Program-made: the position numbers and the translations under genes | Source of the DNA: Acidimicrobiales bacterium | GTDB taxonomy: Bacteria; Actinomycetota; Acidimicrobiia; Acidimicrobiales; Iamiaceae | Direction of reading: 5' to 3' | Assembly (NCBI GenBank): GCA_035630295.1 | Contig: DASQKY010000001.1 | Span: 17,826 to 81,825, forward strand | DNA: 64,000 bases | In this document: positions 9,571-18,408 of the stretch, one piece after another | How the letters are laid out: each line of letters starts with the position of its first letter | Numbering within the stretch: position 1 is the first letter of the stretch | The notes under the pieces: generated by a model | The model's database searches: none | What the model was told of the DNA's origin: nothing | What the model saw: only the letters and a program-made list of their open reading frames with translations

Positions 9571-10422
9571 ATGCGCGTCCACCACCTCGACTGCTGCACC
9601 ATGTGCCCGCGCGGGCGCCGTCACCTGAACGATGCCGGCCACCTGGTGGGCCACGTGCTGGTGCTGGAGACCGACCGCCACGGCCTGGTGCTGGTCGACA
9701 CGGGCATCGGGCGGGGCTGCGTGGCCGACCTGCGGGGCTGGATGGGTGCCGCCGTGGTGGCCGCCACCGGGCCGGTCGCCGACCCGACCCGGACCGCTCA
9801 CCACCAGCTGGGCCGCCTCGGCCTCGACCCCGGCGACGTGCGCCACGTCGTGGTCACCCACCTCGACGGCGACCACGCCGGCGGGCTGGCCGACTTCCCG
9901 GAGGCCACCGTCCACGTCCACGGGACCGAGCTCGACGCCGCCGTCAACCCCCGCTCGACGGCCGAGAAGCAGCGTTACCGGCGACGCATGTGGGCCCACG
10001 GCCCGCGGTGGCGCACGTTCCGCACCGACGAGGGCGACACGTGGAACGGCTTCGCCGCGGCCCGGCCCCTGGCCACGGGGGAGCGGCCCGGCGAGGTGCT
10101 GGACGGTGTCGTGACCCTGGGCCTGCCCGGCCACACCCGGGGCCACTCCCTGGTGGCCGTGGACCGGGGGGACGGCGGCTGGCTGGTCCACGCCGGCGAC
10201 GCCTACTTCCACACCGCCTCGGTGCACCGGGACCGGGGCCGGCCCACCCGGCTGCTCACCGCCTTCGAGCGCACCGTGGCCGTCGACCGCTCGGCCCTGG
10301 CCGGCAACCACCAGCGCCTGGCCGACCTGGCCTCGTCGGGCCGGGCCACGGTCGTCTGCGCCCACGACCCCTCCGAGTACTCGGCGCTGGCCCTCCGGGA
10401 CGAGGTGCGCCCGCCCGGGTGA
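9571..10422 (+). CDS. MBL-fold metallohydrolase
   Basis: A 283-residue metallo-beta-lactamase-fold protein. The first metal motif is THLDGDHAGG (His97, Asp99, Asp101, His102), a variant in which the second His of HxHxDH is Asp; LPGHTRGHS supplies the next His, VHAGDAYF the bridging Asp, and CAHDPSEY the last ligand. The overall pattern resembles lactonase-like members, but the substrate cannot be inferred. TACCCT lies six bases before the ATG, indicating a leaderless transcript. Confidence 0.88.
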   Translation: MRVHHLDCCTMCPRGRRHLNDAGHLVGHVLVLETDRHGLVLVDTGIGRGCVADLRGWMGAAVVAATGPVADPTRTAHHQLGRLGLDPGDVRHVVVTHLDGDHAGGLADFPEATVHVHGTELDAAVNPRSTAEKQRYRRRMWAHGPRWRTFRTDEGDTWNGFAAARPLATGERPGEVLDGVVTLGLPGHTRGHSLVAVDRGDGGWLVHAGDAYFHTASVHRDRGRPTRLLTAFERTVAVDRSALAGNHQRLADLASSGRATVVCAHDPSEYSALALRDEVRPPG

Positions 10423-10505
10423 CGGTGGCGGGCGCCGGGCCCGGCGATCGGCCGGCGACCGGGCAGTCGCCCCCCGGTACCCCTCCTCGGCGTATCCTCC
10501 GGGCC

Positions 10506-11147
10506 GTGCAGGTGAAGGCCCGGTATCGGGAGGCCATCGAGGCGGGCACGGTGACGTTGCTGTTCCGGCGGTGGGCCAGCCGCCAGGTGGTGGCCGGCCG
10601 CGTGTACCGCACCTCGGCCGGACGGCTGGAGGTGCTGGCCGTCGACGAGATCGACCCGGCCGCCATCACCGACGCCGAGGCCCGCCGGGCCGGGGCCGCC
10701 GATGCCGAGGCGGTGCGGCGGGAGCTGCGGGGCGACCCCGACCGGGTGGCCTACCGGGTCGAGGTGCGCCCGGTGCTGGGGCCCGACCCGCGGGCCGAGC
10801 TGGCCGCCACCGACGACCTGACCGACGACGACGTGGCCGAGATCGACCGGCGCCTGGACGTGCTCGACGAGGCCAGCAGCCACGGGGCCTGGACCCTGGC
10901 CACCCTCCGCCTCATCGAGGCCCAGCCCTGCACCCTGGCCGCCGACCTGGCCTTCTCGGCGGGCCGCCAGCGCGACCCGTTCAAGCTCGACGTGCGCAAG
11001 TTGAAGCGGCTGGGCCTGACCGAGAGCCTGACCGTGGGCTACCAGATCTCCCCCCGGGGCCGGGCCTACCTGGCCCGCAGCGCTCGGCGCGACCCTCTGG
11101 CCAGCCGGGCGGATCAGCGGGCCAGCTCCACCGGCAGCGCCCCGTAG
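10506..11147 (+). CDS. ASCH domain protein
   Basis: A 213-residue protein. The N-terminal ~95 residues form an ASCH (PUA-like) domain: VKARYREAIEAGTVTLLFRRW, then VVAGRVYRTSAGRLEVLAVDEI and the ITDAEARRAG helix. ASCH domains bind RNA or modified nucleotides. The C-terminal ~90 residues look like a winged-helix segment (LDEASSHGAWTLATLRLIEAQ, DVRKLKRLGLTESL). TATCCT is seven bases before the GTG. Its last 34 bases overlap the 3' end of the convergent P450 gene. Confidence 0.75.
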   Translation: MQVKARYREAIEAGTVTLLFRRWASRQVVAGRVYRTSAGRLEVLAVDEIDPAAITDAEARRAGAADAEAVRRELRGDPDRVAYRVEVRPVLGPDPRAELAATDDLTDDDVAEIDRRLDVLDEASSHGAWTLATLRLIEAQPCTLAADLAFSAGRQRDPFKLDVRKLKRLGLTESLTVGYQISPRGRAYLARSARRDPLASRADQRASSTGSAP

Positions 11148-12427
11148 CCCCGGATGACGAAGCTGGACCGGTGGGTCGGGCGCCGGCCCGCCACCCGGAG
11201 GCCCGGGAGGGCCCGGTAGAGGGCGGGCAGGGCGATGCGCCCCTCCATGCGGGCCAGCGCCGCGCCCAGGCAGAAGTGGGCCCCGCCCCCGAAGGCCAGG
11301 TGCGGGTTGGGGGTGCGGGCCAGGTCCAGGCGCCGGGGATCGGGGAACACGTCGGGGTCGCGGTTGGCCGCCCCGGTGAGCAGGATGACGATGCTCCCGG
11401 CCGGGATGGTGCGGCCGGCCAGCTCCACGTCGACCAGGGCGTTGCGCTGGGTCATCTGCACCGGGGGCTCGTAGCGCAGCAGCTCGTCGACCGCGGTCTC
11501 GGCCAGCTCCGGGCGGTCCCGCAGGGCCTGGCGCTGGTCGGGGTGGCGGTCGAGCAGGGCCACGGCGTTGCCGATGAGGTTGGCGGTGGTCTCGTGCCCG
11601 GCGATGAGCAGCAGGACGACGGTGGCCACCAGCTCGTCGTGGTCGAGCCGGTCCCCGTCGGCCTCGGCCTGGACCAGGGCCGAGAGCAGGTCGTCGCGAG
11701 GGGCGGCGCGCCGGGACCGGATCGGCTCGGCCAGGTGGTGGCGCAGGGCGGCCACCGCCCGGTCGGCCCGCCGCAGCTCGTCACCCGACGGCAGGGGGTC
11801 CAGGCCCACGGCCAGGTCCTGGCCGTGGGTGGCGATGAGCTCGTGGTCCTCGGGGGGCAGGCCGATGAGCTCGCAGATGACCCGGGCCGGGAGGGGGTAG
11901 GCCAGCTCGGCCATGAGGTCGAAGCGGCCCCGCCGGTGGCGCAGCGGGGCCAGCAGGTCGGCGGTGAGCTCGGCGATGCGGCCCTCCAGCCGGGCCATCT
12001 GGCGGGGCGTGAAGGCCCGGCTCACCAGGCCCCGCAGGCGGGTGTGGTCGGGCGGGTCGCGGAACAGGAGCAGCCCCTCGCTCATGTCCAGGAAGGCCCC
12101 GGGCCCGACGGTGCTGGGGGCGGGCCGGTCGAGCAGGCGGCGCAGGGGGCCGATGCGCAGGAGCGCCGGGTCGATGGCGCCGGGATCGACGCCCAGGCCG
12201 GGATGGCGGAGAGCGGCGCTCACCTCGGCGTGCCGGCTCAGGACCCAGAAGCCGAACGGGCTCCGGTGGATCGGGTCGCGCCGCTGCAACAAGCGGTAGG
12301 CCCGGTGGGGGTGGTCGCGGATGCGGGAGGAGCCCAGGAAGGCCATGAGGCCCGGCGTGACGAGCGCGGCCCGGAGGCGGGCCGCCCGTTGGGTCGGGGC
12401 CGCTTCCGACTTGAGATGCGATTCCAT
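11114..12427 (-). CDS. Cytochrome P450
   Basis: A 437-residue bacterial class I P450. The I-helix oxygen-binding motif is LLIAGHETTAN, the K-helix ExxR is ELLR, and the heme-binding loop is FGGGAHFCLGAALAR with the axial Cys at about 386. Redox partners are not in the window. The start codon lies inside a palindrome shared with the divergent TetR gene, 20 bp away, so the P450 is the likely target of that regulator. Its 3' end overlaps the ASCH gene by 34 bp. Substrate unknown. Confidence 0.93.
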   Translation of the reverse strand: MESHLKSEAAPTQRAARLRAALVTPGLMAFLGSSRIRDHPHRAYRLLQRRDPIHRSPFGFWVLSRHAEVSAALRHPGLGVDPGAIDPALLRIGPLRRLLDRPAPSTVGPGAFLDMSEGLLLFRDPPDHTRLRGLVSRAFTPRQMARLEGRIAELTADLLAPLRHRRGRFDLMAELAYPLPARVICELIGLPPEDHELIATHGQDLAVGLDPLPSGDELRRADRAVAALRHHLAEPIRSRRAAPRDDLLSALVQAEADGDRLDHDELVATVVLLLIAGHETTANLIGNAVALLDRHPDQRQALRDRPELAETAVDELLRYEPPVQMTQRNALVDVELAGRTIPAGSIVILLTGAANRDPDVFPDPRRLDLARTPNPHLAFGGGAHFCLGAALARMEGRIALPALYRALPGLRVAGRRPTHRSSFVIRGYGALPVELAR

Positions 12428-12443
12428 ATCCAGATACAGTCGC
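12418..12443. promoter_or_regulatory. Candidate TetR operator between P450 and tetR
   Basis: An imperfect 26-bp dyad with GCGA...TCGC ends and matching A/T positions inside (GCGAnTnnATnT / AnATnnAnTCGC). It covers the P450 start codon and the TACAGT hexamer (12435-12440) that stands seven bases before the TetR GTG. Binding here could block both genes. Confidence 0.55.
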
Positions 12444-12447
12444 GTAT

Positions 12448-13116
12448 GTGAAGGGACCCGTCAACCACGAGGGCGAGACGCCGGCCCGCCTGACCCGGGC
12501 CCAGGCCCAGGCCCGGACCCGGGCCGCCCTGCTGGAGGCGGCGGCCTCCCTGTTCGCCGAGCGGGGCTTCCACGGCACCTCCGTCGAGGAGGTGGTGGCC
12601 CGGGCCGGGTTCACCCGCGGCGCCTTCTACTCCAACTTCTCCGACAAGGCCGACCTGTTCCTGGCCGTCCTCGACCACCGGACCAACGCCGATCGGGCCG
12701 CGCTGACCCCTCTCATCTCCACCGCCCCGTCCCTCGACGCCCTGGTCGGTCGCCTGGCCGCCCGCCCCCCCGACGACGAGGGCCGCGACGCCGACCGCCA
12801 GTGGCAGCTGCTCCTGACCGAGTTCCGGCTCCACGCCCTGCGGGAACCCGACGTCCGGCCCCGCCTGGCGGCGTGGGAGCAGGCCCAGCGCTCGGCCTAC
12901 CGCGCCGCGGTGGAGCACCTGTTCGCGGCCAGCGGCCTGGAACCCCCGGGAGATCCCGGCCTCATCGCCCTCATCATCCAGACCCTGGTGGACGGGGTGG
13001 CCGTGCACCAGATGATCGAGGGCGACGCCCTGGGGCCCCACCCGTTCCTCGACACGCTCGACCTGTTGATCCGAGCCAGCACCGCCCTGGCCGCCTCCCT
13101 CGACCAGGAGCGCTGA
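12448..13116 (+). CDS. TetR family transcriptional regulator
   Basis: A 222-residue repressor. The N-terminal helix-turn-helix is clear: RAALLEAAASLFAERGFHGTSVEEVVARAGFTRGAFYSNFSDKADLFLAVL. The rest is a helical ligand-binding and dimerisation domain ending in an amphipathic helix. The GTG start is fixed by the 20-bp gap to the P450 and by TACAGT seven bases upstream. Divergence suggests control of the P450 and of itself; the ligand is unknown. Confidence 0.92.
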   Translation: MKGPVNHEGETPARLTRAQAQARTRAALLEAAASLFAERGFHGTSVEEVVARAGFTRGAFYSNFSDKADLFLAVLDHRTNADRAALTPLISTAPSLDALVGRLAARPPDDEGRDADRQWQLLLTEFRLHALREPDVRPRLAAWEQAQRSAYRAAVEHLFAASGLEPPGDPGLIALIIQTLVDGVAVHQMIEGDALGPHPFLDTLDLLIRASTALAASLDQER

Positions 13117-13155
13117 TCGACAGGCCGGCCCGGCGCCGGGCCCCGCCGGGCTCGC

Positions 13156-13848
13156 TCAGGCGCCGACCAGGCGGAGGGCCTCGGCCGGGGTGGCGACGCC
13201 GTCGAAGGCCACCTCGCCGTCGCGCAGGGCCACCACCCGGTCGACCCGCTCCACGAACTCGGGGTCGTGGGTGGCCACCACCACCGCGGCCCCGTCGTGG
13301 TGGACCTCGGCCAGGAGCCCGAGCAGGGCGGCCCGGCCCGGCGCGTCGAGGCCCACGAAGGGCTCGTCCACCAGCAGCAGCGAGAACGGGCGGGCCAGGC
13401 CCAGGAGCAGGGACGCCTTCTGGCGCAGTCCGCGGCTGAACCGGCTGGGCAGGTCGTCGATCCGCTCGGCCAGGCCCAGGCGACCGGCCACGTCCTCGGC
13501 GTAGCCGTCGAAGCCGTCCCCGCCGAACAGGCGCGACACGTACTCCACGTGCTCGGCCACCGACAGGTCGTCGTAGAGCACCGGGTCGTCGGGCAGGTAG
13601 GACGTGGTGGCCCGGGCGTGGACGGAGCCCCCCTCCCAGCCCGCCACCTCGACCTCCCCCCCGTCGGCGTCGAGGAGGCCGGCCACGATCCGCAGCAGCG
13701 TGGACTTGCCCGACCCGTTGTGGCCGATGAGGGCCACTGCCTCCCCCGCCGCCACCTCCAGGTCCAGGGGCCCGACGGCGGGCACGCCGCCGTAGGCCCG
13801 GTGCACGTCCTCGACCCGCAGGGCCGGGACCTCGTCAGGGCTGCTCAT
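13156..13848 (-). CDS. ABC transporter ATP-binding protein
   Basis: A 230-residue ATPase. Walker A is GHNGSGKST, the signature is the variant FSRGLRQK in place of LSGGQ, Walker B is LLLVDEPFVGLD, and the switch His is in VVVATHD. The altered signature is usual for exporters of the CcmA/NatA kind. The start ATG overlaps the permease stop (ATGA, 13845-13848), so the two are translationally coupled. It converges on tetR across a 39-bp gap that holds a 16-bp GC palindrome (13127-13142). Confidence 0.92.
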   Translation of the reverse strand: MSSPDEVPALRVEDVHRAYGGVPAVGPLDLEVAAGEAVALIGHNGSGKSTLLRIVAGLLDADGGEVEVAGWEGGSVHARATTSYLPDDPVLYDDLSVAEHVEYVSRLFGGDGFDGYAEDVAGRLGLAERIDDLPSRFSRGLRQKASLLLGLARPFSLLLVDEPFVGLDAPGRAALLGLLAEVHHDGAAVVVATHDPEFVERVDRVVALRDGEVAFDGVATPAEALRLVGA

Positions 13849-15590
13849 CGTCGCTCGTCCTCCTCGTCATCACCGCTGTCGTCCTCGTCCTCGTCCTCGT
13901 CGCCGTCGTCGTCGCCTCGCGTCCCGGCTCCGCCCTGGCCGGCGGCATCCATGGCCTGCCGCCACCACTCGGCGATGGCCTCCCGCTGGTGGACCCAGGC
14001 CACCACCAGGGCGGCCAGGCCGGCCACGGCCAGCCACAGGGCCGAGGCCATGCCGGCTGCCGGCCGGCCGGCGTCGAGGTCGGCCTCCACCACCAGGAGG
14101 GGCAGGGCCCCCAGGACGGCCAGCACCACCGGCCACACGGCGCGCAGCACCATGCGCAGGCCGGCCACCTCGGGGGCGATGAGGCCCAGCTCATCCCCCC
14201 CACTGGGGGCGCCGGCCACCACGTTGCCCAGGGCCCCGGCGCAGGCCGAGAGGGCGGTGGCCACGCCGGCGGCCAGGCCGACCAGGAGGGGCACCCGGCC
14301 CCCGCCGGGCAGGGCGGCCACCGCCCCGGCCAGCAGGCCCAGGAGGATCGACACCACCAGGGGCACGGCCAGGAGGCGGACGTACAGGGCGCCCTCCTCG
14401 ACCGGGTAGCTCTGGCGTCGGCTGGGGTGGTCGACCTCCTCGGCCACGGGCTCCACCACGTCCAGGGCCCCCACCCACAGGGCCACACCGGCCAGGGCCA
14501 CCAGGGGTGCCGTCCCCGACCACGCCCCCCGGAAGGCGGCGCCGGCCGCCACCGCCAGCAGCACCAGGCGCCCGACCCGCACCGCCGGGAACCGCAGCAC
14601 GCCGTTCCAGCCCCGGCGCCAGGCCGGGAACCGGGCCGGGCCCCGCCCCACCCGCAGCCACGGGCGGGCCCGGGGCCGGTCGGCGGCCAGCTGTCGGCGC
14701 AGGACCAGCACGGTGCGCACGTCCTGCAGGGTGGCGGCGAAGCGGATCTGCCCGACCAGGGCGGTCCGGCGCTCGGCGGCCTCGACCGAGAGGCCCCCGA
14801 CGCCGGCCAGGCCGGCCACCACCAGGACGACGGCCACGGCCACCGCTCCCAGGGAGGCCACGTGCAGGTCCAGCGGGGCCAGGGCCAACCAGCCCACCGC
14901 CCGTCCCGGGGAAGCCGGGACGGGGGCGCCGCCCACCTCGACCCGGGCCACGTCCAACGCCGACCAGGCCAGCAGCACCGCGGCCACCCCGGAGGCCGCC
15001 GCCCGGGGGAGGCGCCGACCGCTGGTCACCAGGGCGGCGCCCAGGCTGAGGGCCACCAGGGTGACGCCGGCCACGGCGCCGGCGAGGATCCACGCCCCCA
15101 CCGGCTCGGGCAGCCGGCGGTCGGCGAAGCGACCCACGGCCGCCCCGACCAGGAGGGCCACGAACAGCGCCGAGCGGACCTGGCGGAGGGCGGGCCCCCG
15201 CAGGGCCCGACCCCGATCGACGGGGGCCAGCAGGATGTGGCGGACGTCGCCGGGCTCGACGGCCAGGGGCCCGCCCCGGCTCCCGGACCGCAGGCCCACG
15301 GCCACGGCCAGAGCGGCCACCAGGCCGATCACCGCCGGGCCGTGGGCGGTGACGTCGCCCACCTGGCCCGCGGTCAGCGGCGTGTCGCCCACCGTGCCGG
15401 CGATGAGGGCCACGGCCACCAGCCCGACCAGGCCGGCCATGTACACGCGGTACAGGGCGTCGACCCAGTGGATCTCGGCCACGCGCCGCCGGCGGCGGGC
15501 TCGGCGCAGGTCGTCGAGGAGCCCGGGATCGACGGGGTAGGCGTCGACGGTCCCGTCCTCGGTGGAGGGGGCGACGGCGTCGACGGGCAC
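13845..15590 (-). CDS. ABC exporter membrane subunit with acidic tail
   Basis: A ~581-residue polytopic protein with about twelve hydrophobic segments, starting with YRVYMAGLVGLVAVALIAG. A cytoplasmic stretch DVRHILLAPVDRGRALRGPALRQVRS resembles the coupling region of actinobacterial ABC-2-like permeases. The C-terminus is an uninterrupted acidic run of roughly 23 residues (Asp/Glu with a few Gly) just before the ATPase start. GTG 15590 is chosen because more upstream starts would overlap the epimerase gene. The substrate is unknown. Confidence 0.75.
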   Translation of the reverse strand: MPVDAVAPSTEDGTVDAYPVDPGLLDDLRRARRRRRVAEIHWVDALYRVYMAGLVGLVAVALIAGTVGDTPLTAGQVGDVTAHGPAVIGLVAALAVAVGLRSGSRGGPLAVEPGDVRHILLAPVDRGRALRGPALRQVRSALFVALLVGAAVGRFADRRLPEPVGAWILAGAVAGVTLVALSLGAALVTSGRRLPRAAASGVAAVLLAWSALDVARVEVGGAPVPASPGRAVGWLALAPLDLHVASLGAVAVAVVLVVAGLAGVGGLSVEAAERRTALVGQIRFAATLQDVRTVLVLRRQLAADRPRARPWLRVGRGPARFPAWRRGWNGVLRFPAVRVGRLVLLAVAAGAAFRGAWSGTAPLVALAGVALWVGALDVVEPVAEEVDHPSRRQSYPVEEGALYVRLLAVPLVVSILLGLLAGAVAALPGGGRVPLLVGLAAGVATALSACAGALGNVVAGAPSGGDELGLIAPEVAGLRMVLRAVWPVVLAVLGALPLLVVEADLDAGRPAAGMASALWLAVAGLAALVVAWVHQREAIAEWWRQAMDAAGQGGAGTRGDDDGDEDEDEDDSGDDEEDERR

Positions 15591-15672
15591 GTCGGCCGAC
15601 GCTACGCCCGCCCTCGCCGCCGCTCCCAGCCGGACCGGGTGGCCGGCGACGGCCGCTCGACCCGGCGGGTGG

Positions 15673-16155
15673 TCAGAAGGAGGGGACGTCCTCGACCAGC
15701 TCGACCAGGGTGCCGTGCCGGTCCCGGACCCGGGCCACGACCGGGCCCCGGAGGCCGGGGCGGGGGAACGGGTCGAGGGCCTCGTGGCCCTGGGCCCGGA
15801 GGTGCGCCAGCGTGGCCGCGCAGTCGGCCACCCGGTAGCCCACGTGGTGCAGCCCCTCGCCGTGCTCGTCCAGCCAGGCGACCAGGGGGGAGTCGTCACG
15901 GTGGGGGGCCATGAGCCGGACCCAGCGTCCTCCCACCCGCAGCAGCGCCTCCTCCACCCCGTCCTCGGGATCCACCTCCCGCTGCTCGACCAGCACGTCG
16001 TAGGCCTCGCGATAGGAGTCCAGGGCCGTGGCCAGGTCGCGCACGGCCACGCCCACGTGGTCGATCTCGGCCAGCACCGGGCCCACCTCGCCGGCCTGGG
16101 TCGACTGGACCTCCTCGTCGCGCTCGTTGGGGTCGCGGGCGGCCAGTGGGCTCAT
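15673..16155 (-). CDS. mce: Methylmalonyl-CoA (ethylmalonyl-CoA) epimerase
   Basis: A 160-residue glyoxalase/VOC-fold enzyme. The metal ligands appear in order: IDHVGVAV, the Glu/Gln region near LVEQREVDPEDG, HHVGYRV and GTLVELVE. The length and motif spacing fit methylmalonyl-CoA epimerase, which also acts on ethylmalonyl-CoA. It connects the carboxylase products to the mutases. ATG 16155 is preceded by GGAGGTG. ccr lies two genes upstream on the same strand, consistent with the ethylmalonyl-CoA pathway. Confidence 0.88.
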   Translation of the reverse strand: MSPLAARDPNERDEEVQSTQAGEVGPVLAEIDHVGVAVRDLATALDSYREAYDVLVEQREVDPEDGVEEALLRVGGRWVRLMAPHRDDSPLVAWLDEHGEGLHHVGYRVADCAATLAHLRAQGHEALDPFPRPGLRGPVVARVRDRHGTLVELVEDVPSF

Positions 16156-16320
16156 CGGCACCTCCGTGCGGGTCGGTGCCCAACCTCGCACGCGCCGCCC
16201 CCGGGCGCCAGGTCGCGGGGCAGCCGGCCGCACCGCGGCGATGTCAGCTCACGTGGCGTCCGGGACGCATCGGGGTCGACGGCGGGTCGATGGTCGCCAC
16301 CTGGCCTCGGACGTGAGCGG

Positions 16321-16749
16321 TCAGCGCCGGGGCGAGCGCCGGGACCGGGGCCCACCGCCGGCCGGCGCGCCCACCCCGATCCGGGTCCGGAACCGACCGG
16401 CCCCCTCCACCGTCACCCCGGGGGGGAGGCGGCCCACCAGGCCCCGGTCGGAAGTGACCACGGTCAGTTCCGGGGCGGTGCCGTAGCGGTCCTCGACCAC
16501 CTCGACGATGAGGTCGTCGGCAGCATCACGCCCCGACCGGCGAGCGAAGTCCACCACCAGGTGGCCGCCCGCCATCCCGGCCACCCGGGGCTCGGGCCGT
16601 CCGTCGAAGATCAGGGTCACCGCGTCGTCGAGGTCCCGGCACCACACGGCCACCGCCTGGGCCAGGCGCTCGGCCGCGGCCACCGGGTCGTTCCACCACC
16701 CGTCGGCTCCCGCCCCCATCACGTTGTTGCCGTCGACCACCCAGAGCAC
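16321..16749 (-). CDS. NYN (YacP-like) domain protein
   Basis: A 142-residue single-domain protein. It opens with VLWVVDGNNVMGAG, the PIN/NYN acidic motif; later acidic positions are in TLIFDGRPEP, SGRDAADDLIVEVVED and VVTSDRGL. Proteins of this kind are putative RNA-processing nucleases. The GTG at 16749 follows GGGGGAGGG at good spacing. It sits 47 bp after ccr. The basic tail (RSRRSPRR) may bind nucleic acid. Its biological target is unknown. Confidence 0.8.
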   Translation of the reverse strand: MLWVVDGNNVMGAGADGWWNDPVAAAERLAQAVAVWCRDLDDAVTLIFDGRPEPRVAGMAGGHLVVDFARRSGRDAADDLIVEVVEDRYGTAPELTVVTSDRGLVGRLPPGVTVEGAGRFRTRIGVGAPAGGGPRSRRSPRR

Positions 16750-16796
16750 GGGCCCTCCCCCGACGGCCGGCCGGGGGCCGGCAGGCCGTTCGTGGC

Positions 16797-18137
16797 TCAG
16801 GCGCCGGCCCGGCGGAACAGGGTGATCTTGTCCTCGCCGACCTTCTGGCGGAGCTCGGGGTCGTCGATGCCCAGGCCCTCCTCGGGGGCCAGGCACAGCA
16901 CCCCGGCTTTGCCCTCGATCTCGTTGCGGTGGACGGCCAGGGCCGCGTCGCCGGTCTGCTCCAGGGTGTACACCCGGGACAGCAGGGGCTGGATCTTGCC
17001 CTCGCAGATGAGCTGGTTGGCCGCCCACGCCTCCTTGTAGTTGGCGAAGTGGGAGCTGACGATGCTCTTCAACTTCATCCACAAGTGGCGGTTGTCGTAC
17101 TCGATCATGTAGCCGCTGGTGGCCGCGCAGGTGACGATCTTGCCGCCCCGGGCCGCGGCGAACACCGAGGCCCCGAAGGTGGAGCGGCCCGGGTGCTCGA
17201 ACACGGTGTCGACGTCGCGGCCGATGAGCGAGCGGATGTCCTTGCCCAACCGCCGCCACTCCCGCTCGTCCTGGGTGTGCTCGTCGGACCAGAACTTGTA
17301 GCCCGCCTCCTTGCGGTCGATGACGTGCTCGCAGCCCATGGCCCGCAGCAGCTCGGCCCGCTCCGGGGAGGACACCACGCCCACCGGCGTGCCGCCGCCG
17401 TTGAGCACGTACTGCACGGCGTAGCCGCCGATGCCGCCGGTGGCGCCCCAGATGAGGACGGCCTGGCCCTGCTGGAGGTCGCCGGCGTGCTTGCTGACGA
17501 TCATCCGGTACGAGGTGGAGTTGCACAGCGCGTTGCAGGCCGCCTCCTCCCAGGACAGATGGGCCGGCTTGGGCATGAGCTGGTTGGCCTTGGCCACGGT
17601 GAGGTCGGCCAGGCCGCCGAAGTTGGTCTCGAAGCCCCAGATGCGCTGGTTGGCGGCCAGCATCGAGTCGTCGTGGGCCGAGGCGTCCTGGTCGTCGAGG
17701 TGGTTGCAGTGCAGGGTGACCTTGTCGCCCGGCTTCCAGTTGCGCACCGCCGAGCCGACCCGCACCACCACGCCCGAGGCGTCCGAGCCGACCACGTGGT
17801 ACGGCAGGGCGTGGCGGGCGCCCCACACGCTCTCCTTGCCCAGGCGGTCGAGGAACCCGAAGGTGGGCAGGGGCTCGAAGATCGACGTCCACACCGTGTT
17901 GAAGTTGATGGCCGAGGCCATGACGGCCACGTACACCTCGTCGGGGGCCAGCTCCGGCGTGGCCACCTCGTCGACGTGGAGGGACTTGCGGGGGTCCTTG
18001 TCGGCCGAGTCGACGCCCTCCCACATGGCCATCTCGTCCCGCTTCACGAAGGCGGCCCGGTACGACTCCGGGACGTCGAGGGCGGCGATGTCCTCACCGG
18101 AGGCACCGGCCTGGATGGCGTTCAGGATCTCCTTCAT
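16797..18137 (-). CDS. ccr: Crotonyl-CoA carboxylase/reductase
   Basis: A 446-residue medium-chain dehydrogenase. It converts crotonyl-CoA, NADPH and CO2 to ethylmalonyl-CoA, the key step of the ethylmalonyl-CoA pathway. CO2-pocket residues known from the family are present: Asn in ASAINFNTVW, Phe-Glu in WGFETNFGG and His in YDNRHLWMKLK, so a carboxylating enzyme rather than a plain reductase is expected. The nucleotide-binding motif is IWGATGGIGGYAVQ. On the minus strand TAGGCT stands eight bases before the ATG. Confidence 0.95.
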   Translation of the reverse strand: MKEILNAIQAGASGEDIAALDVPESYRAAFVKRDEMAMWEGVDSADKDPRKSLHVDEVATPELAPDEVYVAVMASAINFNTVWTSIFEPLPTFGFLDRLGKESVWGARHALPYHVVGSDASGVVVRVGSAVRNWKPGDKVTLHCNHLDDQDASAHDDSMLAANQRIWGFETNFGGLADLTVAKANQLMPKPAHLSWEEAACNALCNSTSYRMIVSKHAGDLQQGQAVLIWGATGGIGGYAVQYVLNGGGTPVGVVSSPERAELLRAMGCEHVIDRKEAGYKFWSDEHTQDEREWRRLGKDIRSLIGRDVDTVFEHPGRSTFGASVFAAARGGKIVTCAATSGYMIEYDNRHLWMKLKSIVSSHFANYKEAWAANQLICEGKIQPLLSRVYTLEQTGDAALAVHRNEIEGKAGVLCLAPEEGLGIDDPELRQKVGEDKITLFRRAGA

Positions 18138-18408
18138 GGGCGCGGAGCCTAGGCCGAGCCCCGACGGTGGCCCCAAGGGCGCCGGCCCACGGGCGGGTCC
18201 GGCCCGGGCCGGGTTCGACCGCCACCCGTTCCTCCGGGTCCGGGCCCCCATGGCAGCGCCGGCGGCCCGCCCCTACCATGAGGCCCTGCCTTCGTGGCGG
18301 ATACCTCAGCCCCTTTTCCTCACAACCCGGGCCGATGCCGCCGATGCGAGGGGTGTCACCACGGTGACGAGCCGCCCCGGAGGCGGACACCAGACACTTG
18401 GGAGAGAC

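Noticed and set aside
13127-13142. 16-bp palindrome GGCCCGGCGCCGGGCC
   Set aside because: Short, purely G/C and without U-tract; expected by chance in such GC, though it lies in a convergent gap.
16247-16318. Inverted repeat GCTCACGT/ACGTGAGC before mce
   Set aside because: Eight-base arms 56 bases apart; too weak to call.
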